A stretch of 29,361 nucleotides of DNA, taken from Saccoglossus kowalevskii (Eukaryota > Hemichordata > Enteropneusta > Harrimaniidae). This document shows, one piece after another, positions 24,901-29,361 of this stretch. Where the stretch lies: assembly GCF_000003605.2 (NCBI RefSeq), contig NW_003128863.1, positions 567,217 to 596,577 on the forward strand, read 5' to 3'. A program made the position numbers and the translations under genes. The notes below the pieces were generated by a model that saw only the letters and a program-made list of their open reading frames with translations, ran no database searches and was not told where the DNA came from. Position 1 is the first letter of the stretch; each line of letters opens with the position of its first letter.

Positions 24901-27815
24901 TAATATTAATATTAATTCATTTGGCCTAAAATGGATTGAGCGTCTGTGGATTAGTCTTACCGCATTGACTGATCCCTTCATCGTCTGTAATATCCACTGC
25001 ATTAAACACTGCCAACAGATCTCTACCCCAGGAAAATAAGCTGCCATGTGCACAGCCATCAACTAAATTCGTCGCTATGTCACTCAATGTCAGCCCATAA
25101 TCCCATAAATTGAAATCGGTCAATTCGCCCACAAACGCCTGAAATCTTGTGAAATTCCCTCCCATTGTGTCCTGCTCCTGTCCTATTATAAAGACCCCAT
25201 GCGGCGCGATACTTAGCCCGGTTTTGTGCTCGAAACCGGAGCCAATTTCTTCCCCATCCTGCGAGAGTAACCATTCACCGTTGATACTCCACCACGACAT
25301 GCATAGATGGTGCCACTGTCCGTCATTCAGCTGGTGGTCGACCACGGAAGGAGAGCTGTCCTTTATTTTCAGTTTTAGCGTTGCGTCGGAAAGCCCGCTT
25401 AGACGGATCTCATCATCTCTCCTCGCAACTGCGTAGGAGATCACGGTCCAAGCACCAGTGTGGGTAGTCTTCATCCACATACAAGCGCTGACAGACGTGA
25501 GTCGAGGTATGGAGACCGTTTCCGTGAGTACTGCCAGCGAGTCTCTATCAAACTGTACTTTCTTGCCCTTGACAGAGACTGACGACCATGAAACAAAAAA
25601 AAAATAATTGAAAGATATAACAAAAATGATCAGAGACGGGCGACATACAATGGTTGATTTTTTATTGCAATAAATTAAAAAAATATGGTTTTAAAATCAT
25701 CATAACTAATTTGAAAGTTATATTAATATCCCTCTGGTTAATAAGTTTTACTAATTAATAAGCTATAAATCGCAATAACGTTACATTTAATAAATATCAT
25801 GATACAATTTGTATTAGCTGTGGACAATTCAACAAATTGTAAAAATTGATGTTATTATTTACAATCTTATTAAGAGTAAAGTAGAGTTTAAAACGGGGGA
25901 GTTTTCACCTGCATATACGACAGACGGCCATAGTGTCTACCCATGAGCCTTTGCGTTTTTAGCATGAGAATTCCCTCTCGTGCGCAAGTGACGAACTCTC
26001 CGCTTTTACATTAACACATCACCATCTAACGTACGTGAGTTTATTTCATACGAGCAATTCCCGCACCAATGTCTAGCATTTCTCGTATCCATAAATACAA
26101 CCTGTCGTCATCATCGTCAAAATTATTTTATTTATTATCTAGACGCCTGCGCGGTGTTTGCTCTGTATATTCTTCACCCATCATACTTTGTGAAATTTTC
26201 CTGAGGGCATTGACAAATTGTCAAATAAGAATTATCGGCATAGCATATACCGAGTAGAAAAGTATACCTAATCTTACTCTTAATAGCCTTGAAACCACAT
26301 TTTCGCGAGTATCGTCACGGTCAAGCAAACTGTCATGAGATTGAACGGCGTATATCACGACTATTAAACCGAAGAAACGTGGTAAGTCCGCGACCGGTCA
26401 TACTTCGTTAACGCATTTCTTCAATAATAATTAATTACATAACATCATGGACAAAATTTGAATATATTATATTTTCATTGGTTATTCAACCACTAGATGA
26501 TCTATCAATTTTTGCTTACTTGTTGAATAGAAAGTTTTAAATTTCCTCTTTGTCTCTAAACCCTGAACGTTGGGCAAGTTTAGTCGTGTGGCCAGACTGT
26601 AATCTCATAATCTCAATGATATATTTTATGAGATTTGAACTGACGATTTACAAATTACCTGTACACGCATGGCCTGGGAAATGGACTACTTGACAAAGGC
26701 ATAAGGAAATGTGCCTTGACACTCGACTGAACGATGAAACGACCATAAAATGGCTAAATATAGGTTATTATAATTATGTCTCGCTCTACAATTAAACTAC
26801 CCATAGGCGACAATGTAAACACTTGAAAAGCAGTAGTACGCTACACAGAGCTAAATGAGACACGTACATAAAATTTAAAACAGCTTTAAAAAAGATTTGT
26901 ATAATTCTTAGAATTAAATAGTAAACGCGCCATTGCAGAAGTGGAAAACCTTAAAATAGCCACTGTGCTGATTCAGTTATTTGAATAAGAAAAATTAACG
27001 AAGACGGCTGATCACTCTAAATGTATCGGTCCGCAACTTGAAAACCAATTTAATTTCGCTAGTGTCCCATTAAATACCACAATGTGACATACTTAGCATA
27101 TCATTCCGGGCAACAAGTTGTTTTCAAAACAGAGAGAAATACAATTGTGCTGACGTGCCCTTGCGCCTTGCTACTAATTCAGGGCGGACCCAAACTTTAA
27201 AATCGCCAGACTAAGTTAGATCCGCCACTGTACTTGTGTCGTGAAACCGTGTGTTATTTACGTTCAAGAATTAATCGGTTAGCGAAGACGGAAACACTCG
27301 TCTGTCAATGCAATGTCCTACTTTGTGGAAGGGACACATAGGCTGCACAAAATGGCCGATCATTAGAAACATGACATACGTCACCACTCAAAACACTAAC
27401 CAGTGTTACGCGTTAGCTAATGGCGAAAGACCTAACTGTAGAAACAAGAACTAGGTAGGGACGTGACAATAATTGAATCCACTGTGATTCCACCCTAGGT
27501 GTATAGTATAAGGCAGAAGGAGCTGCTGTTTTTCGGCCGTCAAGTAACGTGTCAAATCTATTATTTTTAATTATTAATATAATGCTTACGGTAATTAGGG
27601 CTCTATGTGATAATATATATGTGTTTTTTTTCTGACGTCATTTATAATCAACTGCACCCAGTCAGCTACATGGATTATGTATCGAACCCCAGTAATTAAT
27701 ATGATTGCTTACCGGTAGTCTGTGTTAACACTATTGTCCATGCCGTCGACATAAGAAGTGTACCGACTGTTAACAGATGTGCTGAGATTCGCATACTTGG
27801 AAAGTCGGAAGACAT
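957..27815 (-). CDS. Multi-exon gene: pentraxin plus two propeller-EGF-propeller-EGF-CCP-CCP modules (3' end beyond window)
   Basis: Whole-gene entry; exons are listed separately. Twenty-eight exons chain in one open frame (5359 coding bases, at least 1786 codons) with matching phases at every junction. Residues 1-34 are a signal peptide, 35-240 a pentraxin domain, 241-1011 module A, 1012-1786 module B. Each module holds a six-bladed LDL-receptor class B (YWTD) propeller, an EGF, a second diverged propeller, an EGF and two CCP domains. The protein enters the secretory pathway. Ligand and role are unknown; family knowledge suggests extracellular recognition or adhesion. No membrane segment is seen. 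The last exon ends in phase 1 at a good donor, so more exons follow to the left. The alternative is two tandem genes, A (27815 to about 15123) and B (14316 onward). Exon content is solid; the A-to-B join is inferred. Confidence 0.8.
1329..1505 (-). CDS. Exon 27 (module B): CCP/sushi domain 1
   Basis: 177 bases, phase 1-1, residues 1669-1727. [40 protein letters not shown] and a final LCNR. Six cysteines with the conserved Trp. Acceptor ATTACAG, donor G|GTCAGT. Confidence 0.92.
1662..1760 (-). CDS. Exon 26 (module B): EGF-like domain 2
   Basis: 99 bases, phase 1-1, residues 1636-1668. [29 protein letters not shown]: six cysteines in EGF order, same length as exon 13. Acceptor ATTTCAG, donor G|GTATGA. 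Confidence 0.87.
1761..2831 (-). other. Intron 25 (1071 bases)
   Basis: GTGAGT donor and ATTTCAG acceptor. Around 2490-2560 there are several ATTGG (CCAAT-type) pentamers close together, but no further promoter evidence. No exon is seen. Confidence 0.55.
2832..2976 (-). CDS. Exon 25 (module B): last blade of propeller 2
   Basis: 145 bases, phase 0 in and phase 1 out, residues 1588-1635. [20 protein letters not shown] and [13 protein letters not shown] match exon 12. Acceptor TGTTAG, donor G|GTGAGT. Confidence 0.86.
3201..3327 (-). CDS. Exon 24 (module B): propeller 2 blade
   Basis: 127 bases, phase 2 in and phase 0 out, residues 1545-1587. [18 protein letters not shown] and FSGLTIFQ match exon 11; the class B motif reads YWAD. 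Acceptor AATGTAG, donor GTAAGA. Confidence 0.88.
3328..4869 (-). other. Intron 23 (1542 bases) with dispersed repeat copy 1
   Basis: GTAAAA donor, AATGTAG acceptor. It contains repeat copy 1. A perfect 7-bp inverted repeat GTCCACG-C-CGTGGAC lies at 4482-4496. No other feature is seen. Confidence 0.6.
3657..4125. repeat. Dispersed repeat, copy 1 (about 0.47 kb)
   Basis: Homologous along its length to 7685-8218 in direct orientation, with small indels. Shared blocks include TTCGCCAGCC, the segment around 3714-3790 ending TTTGCATCACCCAATCAGAA, the segment with CGGGCAAG, and CCTACACGTCGCCATTGTTT. The ends are my estimates from where the two copies stop matching. Confidence 0.8.
4870..5004 (-). 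CDS. Exon 23 (module B): propeller 2 blade
   Basis: 135 bases, phase 2-2, residues 1500-1545. [24 protein letters not shown] and [11 protein letters not shown] match exon 10. The class B motif reads FWSN, losing the final Asp. Donor AG|GTAAAA. Confidence 0.88.
5005..6542 (-). other. Intron 22 (1538 bases)
   Basis: GTAAGT donor and TCACAG acceptor. Short open frames in it have no recognisable domain. No repeat is recognised. Confidence 0.6.
6543..6702 (-). CDS. Exon 22 (module B): propeller 2 blade
   Basis: 160 bases, phase 1 in and phase 2 out, residues 1447-1500. Reads [15 protein letters not shown], then [18 protein letters not shown] and [10 protein letters not shown] class B repeat with YWTL. 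Donor AT|GTAAGT; same length as exon 9. Confidence 0.9.
6703..8694 (-). other. Intron 21 (1992 bases) with dispersed repeat copy 2
   Basis: GTATGT donor and TAACAG acceptor. It carries the second copy of a repeat also found in intron 23. The rest is AT-rich with no coding signal. Confidence 0.6.
7685..8218. repeat. Dispersed repeat, copy 2 (about 0.53 kb)
   Basis: Same orientation and order as copy 1: CATCTTCGCCAGCC at the left, a near-identical block with GGCAGATTTCACCACGATTT and CGCACGCCCTCAAACG, and CCTACACGTCGCCATTGTTT at the right. An internal ACAATGGCG (about 7862) is the inverse of CGCCATTGT near the right end. A short open frame starts at that ATG but breaks after 18 codons. Looks like a non-autonomous transposon or other interspersed repeat; family not recognised. 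Confidence 0.8.
8695..8961 (-). CDS. Exon 21 (module B): start of propeller 2
   Basis: 267 bases, phase 1-1, residues 1358-1446. [46 protein letters not shown] and [13 protein letters not shown] mirror exon 8, one codon shorter. I chose the donor G|GTATGT at 8694, not the GTATCC nine bases earlier, because it gives phase 1 and matches module A. Confidence 0.87.
9177..9290 (-). CDS. Exon 20 (module B): EGF-like domain 1
   Basis: 114 bases, phase 1-1, residues 1320-1357. [26 protein letters not shown] and a final RRRC give the six EGF cysteines of the LRP-type EGF. Nearly the same as exon 7. Donor G|GTATGT. Confidence 0.94.
9291..10491 (-). other. Intron 19 (1201 bases)
   Basis: GTAAGT donor and GTAATAG acceptor. 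Unlike the matching intron of module A (359 bases) it has no AAAAT array. No coding or repeat feature is recognised. Confidence 0.6.
10492..10639 (-). CDS. Exon 19 (module B): closing blade of propeller 1
   Basis: 148 bases, phase 0 in and phase 1 out, residues 1271-1319. Begins [19 protein letters not shown] and ends [15 protein letters not shown], like exon 6. Donor T|GTAAGT leads to the EGF exon. Confidence 0.9.
10824..10953 (-). CDS. Exon 18 (module B): propeller 1 blade
   Basis: 130 bases, phase 2 in and phase 0 out, residues 1227-1270. Reads [27 protein letters not shown] and IFSLDIDY. Acceptor TACGCAG, donor GTAAGT. Confidence 0.9.
11212..11364 (-). CDS. Exon 17 (module B): propeller 1 blade
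   Basis: 153 bases, phase 2-2, residues 1176-1227. Reads [18 protein letters not shown], then [18 protein letters not shown] and LTLDM. A class B repeat with YWCD. Compared with exon 4 it carries 15 extra bases coding for AEADV inside a blade loop. Donor GT|GTAAGT. Confidence 0.9.
11365..13135 (-). other. Intron 16 (1771 bases) with a short perfect hairpin
   Basis: GTAACT donor and TTTGTAG acceptor. It contains an 11-bp perfect inverted repeat with a one-base centre at 12924-12946 (separate entry). No other exon or repeat is recognised. Confidence 0.55.
12924..12946. repeat. Perfect 11-bp inverted repeat
   Basis: CACAGTCCCTC, one A, then GAGGGACTGTG. The arms are flanked on both outer sides by ATACAAC-like direct repeats. 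GC-rich in an AT-rich intron. It could be a collapsed MITE, a transposon end or a protein-binding palindrome. Confidence 0.85.
13136..13628 (-). CDS. Exon 16 (module B): propeller 1, first blades
   Basis: 493 bases, phase 1 in and phase 2 out, residues 1012-1176. Same layout as exon 3: [70 protein letters not shown]. The YWTD and GITVDW motifs define class B repeats. The frame is in phase with exon 15 of module A. Confidence 0.92.
14281..14316 (-). CDS. Possible alternative first exon: signal-peptide-like mini-ORF
   Basis: ATG at 14316 with A at -3 opens [12 protein letters not shown], a convincing hydrophobic signal core, and is followed by a perfect donor GTAAGT in phase 0. Exon 16 needs phase 1, so this splice would hit a stop. 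Use of the weaker GT four bases further on (exon ending at 14277, before GTTGTT) would give phase 1 and a short signal peptide joined in frame to propeller 1 of module B. It is either an alternative promoter and start, a separate gene B, or chance. Confidence 0.3.
15067..15072 (-). terminator. Possible intronic polyadenylation signal AATAAA
   Basis: AATAAA on the minus strand lies about 50 bases after the TAG that ends a read-through of exon 15. It could end a short secreted form with module A only. The hexamer alone is weak evidence in AT-rich DNA. Confidence 0.25.
15141..15317 (-). CDS. Exon 15 (module A): CCP/sushi domain 2
   Basis: 177 bases, phase 1-1, residues 953-1011. Reads [42 protein letters not shown] and a final ICVS. 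Six cysteines plus the conserved Trp. The donor A|GTGAGTATTC is strong. If it is not used, the frame reads seven more codons and stops at TAG (15121-15123). Confidence 0.92.
15318..16397 (-). other. Intron 14 (1080 bases) with (TA)n array
   Basis: GTCAGT donor, TTTCAG acceptor. Apart from the TA array listed separately I see no feature. Confidence 0.6.
15822..15914. repeat. (TA)n microsatellite, 93 bp
   Basis: An uninterrupted alternating TA run in intron 14. It can form cruciform or slipped structures and is likely to be length-polymorphic. The Ile/Tyr open frame through it is an artefact. Confidence 0.98.
16398..16574 (-). CDS. Exon 14 (module A): CCP/sushi domain 1
   Basis: 177 bases, phase 1-1, residues 894-952. 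CCP pattern: [37 protein letters not shown] and a final LCTP. Six cysteines rather than the usual four, with the conserved Trp before the last Cys. Single-exon, phase 1-1 CCPs are usual. Acceptor CTGTAG, donor G|GTCAGT. Confidence 0.93.
16987..17085 (-). CDS. Exon 13 (module A): EGF-like domain 2
   Basis: 99 bases, phase 1-1, residues 861-893. Six cysteines: [26 protein letters not shown] short EGF (about 33 residues) with the C-x-C and final Cys of the family. Acceptor TTTCAG, donor G|GTAATC. Same length in module B. Confidence 0.87.
17172..17316 (-). CDS. Exon 12 (module A): last blade of propeller 2
   Basis: 145 bases, phase 0 in and phase 1 out, residues 813-860. Begins [20 protein letters not shown] and ends [13 protein letters not shown], directly before an EGF. 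It is the most diverged propeller exon between modules, but FVARY, ISIYEI/ITIYEI and L.FFH.S.QPL are kept. Donor G|GTGAGT. Confidence 0.87.
17317..17990 (-). other. Intron 11 (674 bases)
   Basis: GTACGT donor, TGCTAG acceptor. A full palindromic cAMP-response-element core TGACGTCA (17430-17437) overlaps an E-box CACGTG (17436-17441). Otherwise AT-rich, with no coding signal. Confidence 0.55.
17991..18117 (-). CDS. Exon 11 (module A): propeller 2 blade
   Basis: 127 bases, phase 2 in and phase 0 out, residues 770-812. Begins [18 protein letters not shown] and ends FTGLTIFQ. The class B motif reads YWGD. Acceptor AAATAG, donor GTACGT. Confidence 0.88.
18370..18504 (-). CDS. Exon 10 (module A): propeller 2 blade
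   Basis: 135 bases, phase 2-2, residues 725-770. Reads [36 protein letters not shown]: a class B repeat with FWSD. The donor is AG|GTTTGG, poor at +3 to +6; the module B copy has AG|GTAAAA at the same place. Identical exon length in both modules supports the boundary. Confidence 0.87.
18604..18965 (+). mobile_element. L2/CR1-like LINE 3' fragment (C-terminus of reverse transcriptase ORF)
   Basis: On the plus strand, antisense to the host gene and inside intron 9. The conceptual frame has [44 protein letters not shown] and [14 protein letters not shown], the conserved C-terminal tail of L2/CR1/Jockey-group ORF2. The tryptophan expected in the 'xLWNxLP' motif is a TGA stop at 18870-18872; the frame then stays open to a TGA at 18963-18965, probably the natural end. 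It is 5'-truncated and dead. Homology becomes clear from about 18630. Confidence 0.88.
19060..19219 (-). CDS. Exon 9 (module A): propeller 2 blade
   Basis: 160 bases, phase 1 in and phase 2 out, residues 672-725. Reads [18 protein letters not shown], then [16 protein letters not shown] and PKAIAVHA: a clear class B repeat with YWTS. Donor AT|GTAAGT. The module B exon is the same length. Confidence 0.9.
19220..20332 (-). other. Intron 8 (1113 bases)
   Basis: GTAAGT donor, TTCACAG acceptor. No exon, repeat family or RNA gene is recognised. Confidence 0.6.
20333..20602 (-). CDS. Exon 8 (module A): start of propeller 2
   Basis: 270 bases, phase 1-1, residues 582-671. Begins [19 protein letters not shown] and runs through [27 protein letters not shown] and IQRSRLRY. 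It lacks YWTD, but its place between an EGF and clear class B repeats, and the [12 protein letters not shown] strand, make it the first two blades of a diverged propeller. It is strongly conserved between modules. Donor T|GTAAGT. Confidence 0.88.
20716..20829 (-). CDS. Exon 7 (module A): EGF-like domain 1
   Basis: 114 bases, phase 1-1, residues 544-581. Six cysteines in EGF order: [25 protein letters not shown]. The pattern CSHxC..GYxCxCxxGYxL is the LRP/LDL-receptor type EGF that packs against the preceding YWTD propeller. The acceptor GAACAG lies just downstream of the ATTTT array; donor GTATGT. By hand count about 14 of 114 bases differ from the module B copy. Confidence 0.94.
20856..21040. 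repeat. (AAAAT)n microsatellite, 185 bp
   Basis: About 37 units of AAAAT, with an extra-A interruption near 20951 and one C substitution near 21023. In the gene's sense it reads (ATTTT)n inside intron 6 and ends 27 bases upstream of the 5' edge of the first EGF exon. In some minus-strand frames it translates to a phenylalanine/leucine/tyrosine-rich run that looks like a membrane helix but is only the repeat. Confidence 0.97.
21189..21336 (-). CDS. Exon 6 (module A): closing blade of propeller 1
   Basis: 148 bases, phase 0 in and phase 1 out, residues 495-543. Starts [19 protein letters not shown] and ends [15 protein letters not shown], just before the EGF. In LRP propellers the last blade likewise ends with a hydrophobic strand and a short linker into an EGF. 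Donor T|GTAAGT. Confidence 0.9.
21544..21673 (-). CDS. Exon 5 (module A): propeller 1 blade
   Basis: 130 bases, phase 2 in and phase 0 out, residues 451-494. Begins [16 protein letters not shown] (YWSD blade) and ends [11 protein letters not shown]. Acceptor TCGTAG, donor GTGAGT. The module B exon is also 130 bases. Confidence 0.9.
21938..22075 (-). CDS. Exon 4 (module A): propeller 1 blade
   Basis: 138 bases, phase 2-2, residues 405-451. Reads [18 protein letters not shown], then [19 protein letters not shown]: one class B repeat with YWCD in place of YWTD and the GLTLD turn. Acceptor TTTGCAG, donor AT|GTAAGT. The module B copy has a 15-base in-frame insertion in this exon. Confidence 0.9.
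22076..23828 (-). other. Intron 3 (1753 bases)
   Basis: GTAATG donor and TTGCAG acceptor. The sequence is AT-rich. Short open frames on either strand show no domain, biased composition or splice context. Nothing further is supported. Confidence 0.6.
23829..24321 (-). CDS. Exon 3 (module A): propeller 1, first blades
   Basis: 493 bases, phase 1 in and phase 2 out, residues 241-405. It opens the first YWTD-type propeller: [20 protein letters not shown], then blades marked by [33 protein letters not shown] and [19 protein letters not shown]. This is the standard LDL-receptor class B pattern (YWTD, then GLAVDW, then LxxP). An NYS glycosylation sequon is present. The donor is G|GTAATG. Its module B counterpart (13136-13628) is exactly the same length, which supports both boundaries. 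Confidence 0.92.
24322..24960 (-). other. Intron 2 (639 bases) with GC-rich imperfect repeat
   Basis: GTAAGA donor and TTTACAG acceptor, phase 1. Around 24413-24462 there is a short degenerate run of TCGGGTCG/GTCGTGTCG units, more GC-rich than the surroundings. A plus-strand frame across it gives an Arg-rich peptide that resembles nothing known to me. No exon is seen. Confidence 0.5.
24961..25578 (-). CDS. Exon 2: complete pentraxin domain
   Basis: A single 618-base phase 1-1 exon encoding residues 35-240. Pentraxin hallmarks in order: the first disulfide Cys in [18 protein letters not shown], matching the calcium-site segment; [13 protein letters not shown] with the second Cys, close to the family signature HxCx(S/T)Wx[14 protein letters not shown] with the E-Q-D calcium ligands; and [12 protein letters not shown]. 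Length is normal for the family (about 200 residues). Of the classic C-reactive protein calcium ligands the equivalents of D60, E138, Q139, D140 and Q150 appear kept; N61 reads D and E147 reads T. An NFT glycosylation sequon lies in the calcium loop. Pentraxins usually bind ligands in a calcium-dependent way as discs of five; here the domain is fused to a long mosaic tail. The domain is certain, the ligand unknown. Confidence 0.93.
25579..27712 (-). other. Intron 1 (2134 bases)
   Basis: GTAAGC donor, GTCAG acceptor. AT-rich, with no coding exon that I can support. It holds a short possible transposon remnant near 27180-27230 (separate entry). A distal regulatory element could be here but nothing in the sequence marks one. 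Confidence 0.6.
27180..27230. mobile_element. Possible decayed MITE, about 51 bp
   Basis: CAGGGCGGACC at the left end and GATCCGCCACTG (reverse complement CAGTGGCGGATC) at the right form imperfect inverted termini. CAGTGGCGGATC-type ends are common on animal DNA transposons and their MITEs. The body is very short and I see no clear target-site duplication, so this may be an internally deleted remnant or chance. Confidence 0.3.
27713..27815 (-). CDS. Exon 1: signal peptide
   Basis: Encodes residues 1-34 plus one base. The start ATG at 27815 has A at -3 (AACCATG) and an in-frame stop shortly upstream. The N-terminus [11 protein letters not shown] is followed by a hydrophobic stretch ([18 protein letters not shown]), a usual signal-peptide layout with cleavage probably near STA-W or VLT-Q. 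A second in-frame ATG (residue 8) could also serve as start. The exon ends G|GTAAGC in phase 1, which fits the phase-1 acceptor of the pentraxin exon across an intron of 2134 bases. Confidence 0.72.
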
Positions 27816-29119
27816 GGTTGCGATTGCGCCGCGGACAGGGTGGTTTGCGCTCCACCGTATACTGGACGTGCTTTAAAGCTATGAATGTGCTTATACCAAT
27901 CGGCAGTGAAGCGTAGAGTTGTTATTGTCGGACGGCATACAAAAAAAATCACATTAGCATTCTGTTCACAAAACAACAGTAGCGACCACGATTTAGTAGC
28001 GCGAACGACTTTTTCACTAGTTGAATTTCGTCGTAAAAAAGGGAGCCTAAACCTTTCGAGTAGGGTGAACTATTAACTAAGCCTTTACGCGTCATTCCTT
28101 ACACCATACCCAGCCATGACACCGTATTGTGCATAGATAATGTCAATTTCATTGTAATGATTGTCGTGGTCTCACTGTGTTTGTACATCACCGAGTCGTT
28201 TTAACGAATCATTCGTGTTCAATGAACCCATTAAATGACATACGATGCACCGCCATTCATGTATAATACACATTCCTGTACTAGATGCATTTGCATATTT
28301 AAATATTGATTAGTTGTCACACTTATGAAATTGTATTTTACGTTATAAACATGAATATAACACAACCACAGAGTTGTTTATTTCACCAACAATGCTTAAA
28401 ATGCTCCACTACTTCATGTTGACGTTACAGACGTGCTTCCTCCGTAGCGGGCGTGACTTCAAAGAACTGTGACATTGTACATGCCTGGAAGTCTCACGCC
28501 ACCCATTAGCCTATGAGCGTTCGTGCGTGGTTGTTGCTAGCCAGTGGTTTTTCTTTCACCTTGTTTTATGTGAAACTGGATGTATAAGAGCATACTCCAA
28601 TTACGTCATCTGTTGAACCTGTGTGTGTAGCTTTGTTTATTGACAAGTTCTGGTGACCTGTGGATGTTGGCAACCCTTAATTAGACACTTCCAAACTAGC
28701 TGCTTTTCTGAGAATATTGAAGGTGGAAAGACAAATCTATGTGTTTTGTTTACATCCATTTCGTAGGAGTTTGAGCTGGCCAACATGTGTTTTACTGTCC
28801 TGGATTCTATAACATACATGTGGTTTCCACAAATTAAAACAATATTTTGATCTTTAAGAAATTCGCCCAAATGCTAACATTGTCGTCTATTGAGTTCTAA
28901 TTAGTGGTATGAGACCTGAATTCATGAAGTCGAAGTGCGCAGAAATTAGCAATCTTTTTTTTTTATTTTTATTTTACAACTTTTCTGGCATCGTATCCCG
29001 TGTTGACAAATTGAAGTGATTTGTTATCCCTGAATGTCATATTTTGCTATGCATTTCACCATTGCGGCCAATCGCTTGTATTTTGGTTGAAGAAAAATTT
29101 GAAAACTACCGTACAGAAA
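27816..29119. other. Upstream flank of the gene
   Basis: The 5' flank of the minus-strand gene. Besides the possible TATA/CCAAT pair I see no gene, RNA or tandem repeat. Open frames on both strands lack recognisable domains. Confidence 0.5.
27889..27900 (-). promoter_or_regulatory. Possible core promoter: TATA-like box with inverted CCAAT
   Basis: Read on the minus strand, TATAAG lies at 27895-27890, about 75 bases before the ATG, directly preceded by ATTGG (an inverted CCAAT box). An in-frame TAA at about 27875 separates this from the chosen ATG. Placement suits a TATA box with a short 5'UTR, but such short motifs occur by chance in AT-rich DNA and an upstream non-coding exon cannot be excluded. 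Confidence 0.3.
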
Positions 29120-29361
29120 TACAATGGAAGAAAAAATAGAAATTTCCAGTTAAAAATTTTACTTCGCATTCTTGCCACAAATTGTTATCTTTCTAGAACA
29201 AACTTAGAAATGACATTGAATGTAAATATTGTAAACAAGAGGAAAGAATAGAGTACCTATTCTGGGAATGCAAAAGTACAAATTATTTTAGGAAATTAAT
29301 TCAAAATTGGTAGAATTTTAAAACTATATAAAACAGCCGTACATCGGAGAATATATTCTTT
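29120..29361 (+). mobile_element. Tx1/L1-like LINE ORF2 C-terminal remnant
   Basis: On the plus strand one frame reads FQLKILLRILATNCYLSR; after a frameshift near 29205 another reads NDIECKYCKQEERIEYLFWE and then C, up to a TAG at 29311. The spaced C-x2-C and HLFWEC-like block is the C-terminal Cys motif of L1/Tx1-type ORF2 (here Y replaces H). Frameshifted and degenerate. It runs to the window edge and the start is uncertain. Confidence 0.7.

Noticed and set aside
1-29361. CRISPR array, bacterial operon, rRNA or prophage
   Set aside because: No regular spacer-repeat units, ribosome-binding sites or RNA gene cores; the DNA is clearly metazoan.

Overview
The window is metazoan nuclear DNA: AT-rich, with short exons, GT-AG introns of about 0.1-2 kb, non-LTR retrotransposon debris and microsatellites. 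I see no operon, tRNA or rRNA. An invertebrate deuterostome is the best guess. Reasons are the secreted CCP/EGF/LDL-receptor class B/pentraxin mosaic and the mix of Tx1/L1-like and L2/CR1-like LINE remnants. Base composition would suit a hemichordate, but I cannot fix the species.

Almost the whole window is one large minus-strand locus, read from position 27815 down to 957. I assembled 28 coding exons by matching reading frames to GT-AG boundaries and intron phases. Order: a signal-peptide exon (27713-27815); a single pentraxin-domain exon (24961-25578); then a 13-exon module, module A (24321-15141), encoding six-bladed beta-propeller 1, EGF, a diverged beta-propeller 2, EGF, CCP/sushi, CCP/sushi; then a second copy, module B (13628-957), with the same exon order, phases and nearly identical exon lengths. 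Modules A and B are 2313 and 2325 coding bases (771 and 775 codons). Every module edge is in phase 1, so module A can splice straight into module B. The assembled reading frame is at least 1786 residues and is still open at base 957, so the 3' end lies to the left of the window.

The architecture is pentraxin-[propeller-EGF-propeller-EGF-CCP-CCP]x2. Pentraxins and CCPs are typical of complement-like recognition. Alternating YWTD propellers and EGFs are typical of LRP4/5/6-type receptors and nidogen. I do not recognise a described family that joins them. No transmembrane segment is seen inside the window, so the protein could be secreted or could gain a membrane anchor further on.

One question stays open: one gene or two tandem genes. 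Intron 15 (13629-15140) holds a possible second signal peptide at 14281-14316, and an AATAAA lies about 50 bases beyond the stop met if the end of module A is read through. Both signals would fit a split into two genes or alternative isoforms. The simple phase-1 splice from A to B fits one gene.

Outside the exons: a Tx1/L1-like LINE reverse transcriptase fragment (plus strand) at the left edge; an L2/CR1-like LINE 3' end in intron 9; a Tx1/L1-like ORF2 C-terminal remnant at the right edge; a two-copy dispersed repeat of about 0.5 kb in module B introns; a 93-bp (TA)n array; and a 185-bp (AAAAT)n array next to an acceptor site. The remaining intron sequence shows nothing I can name.
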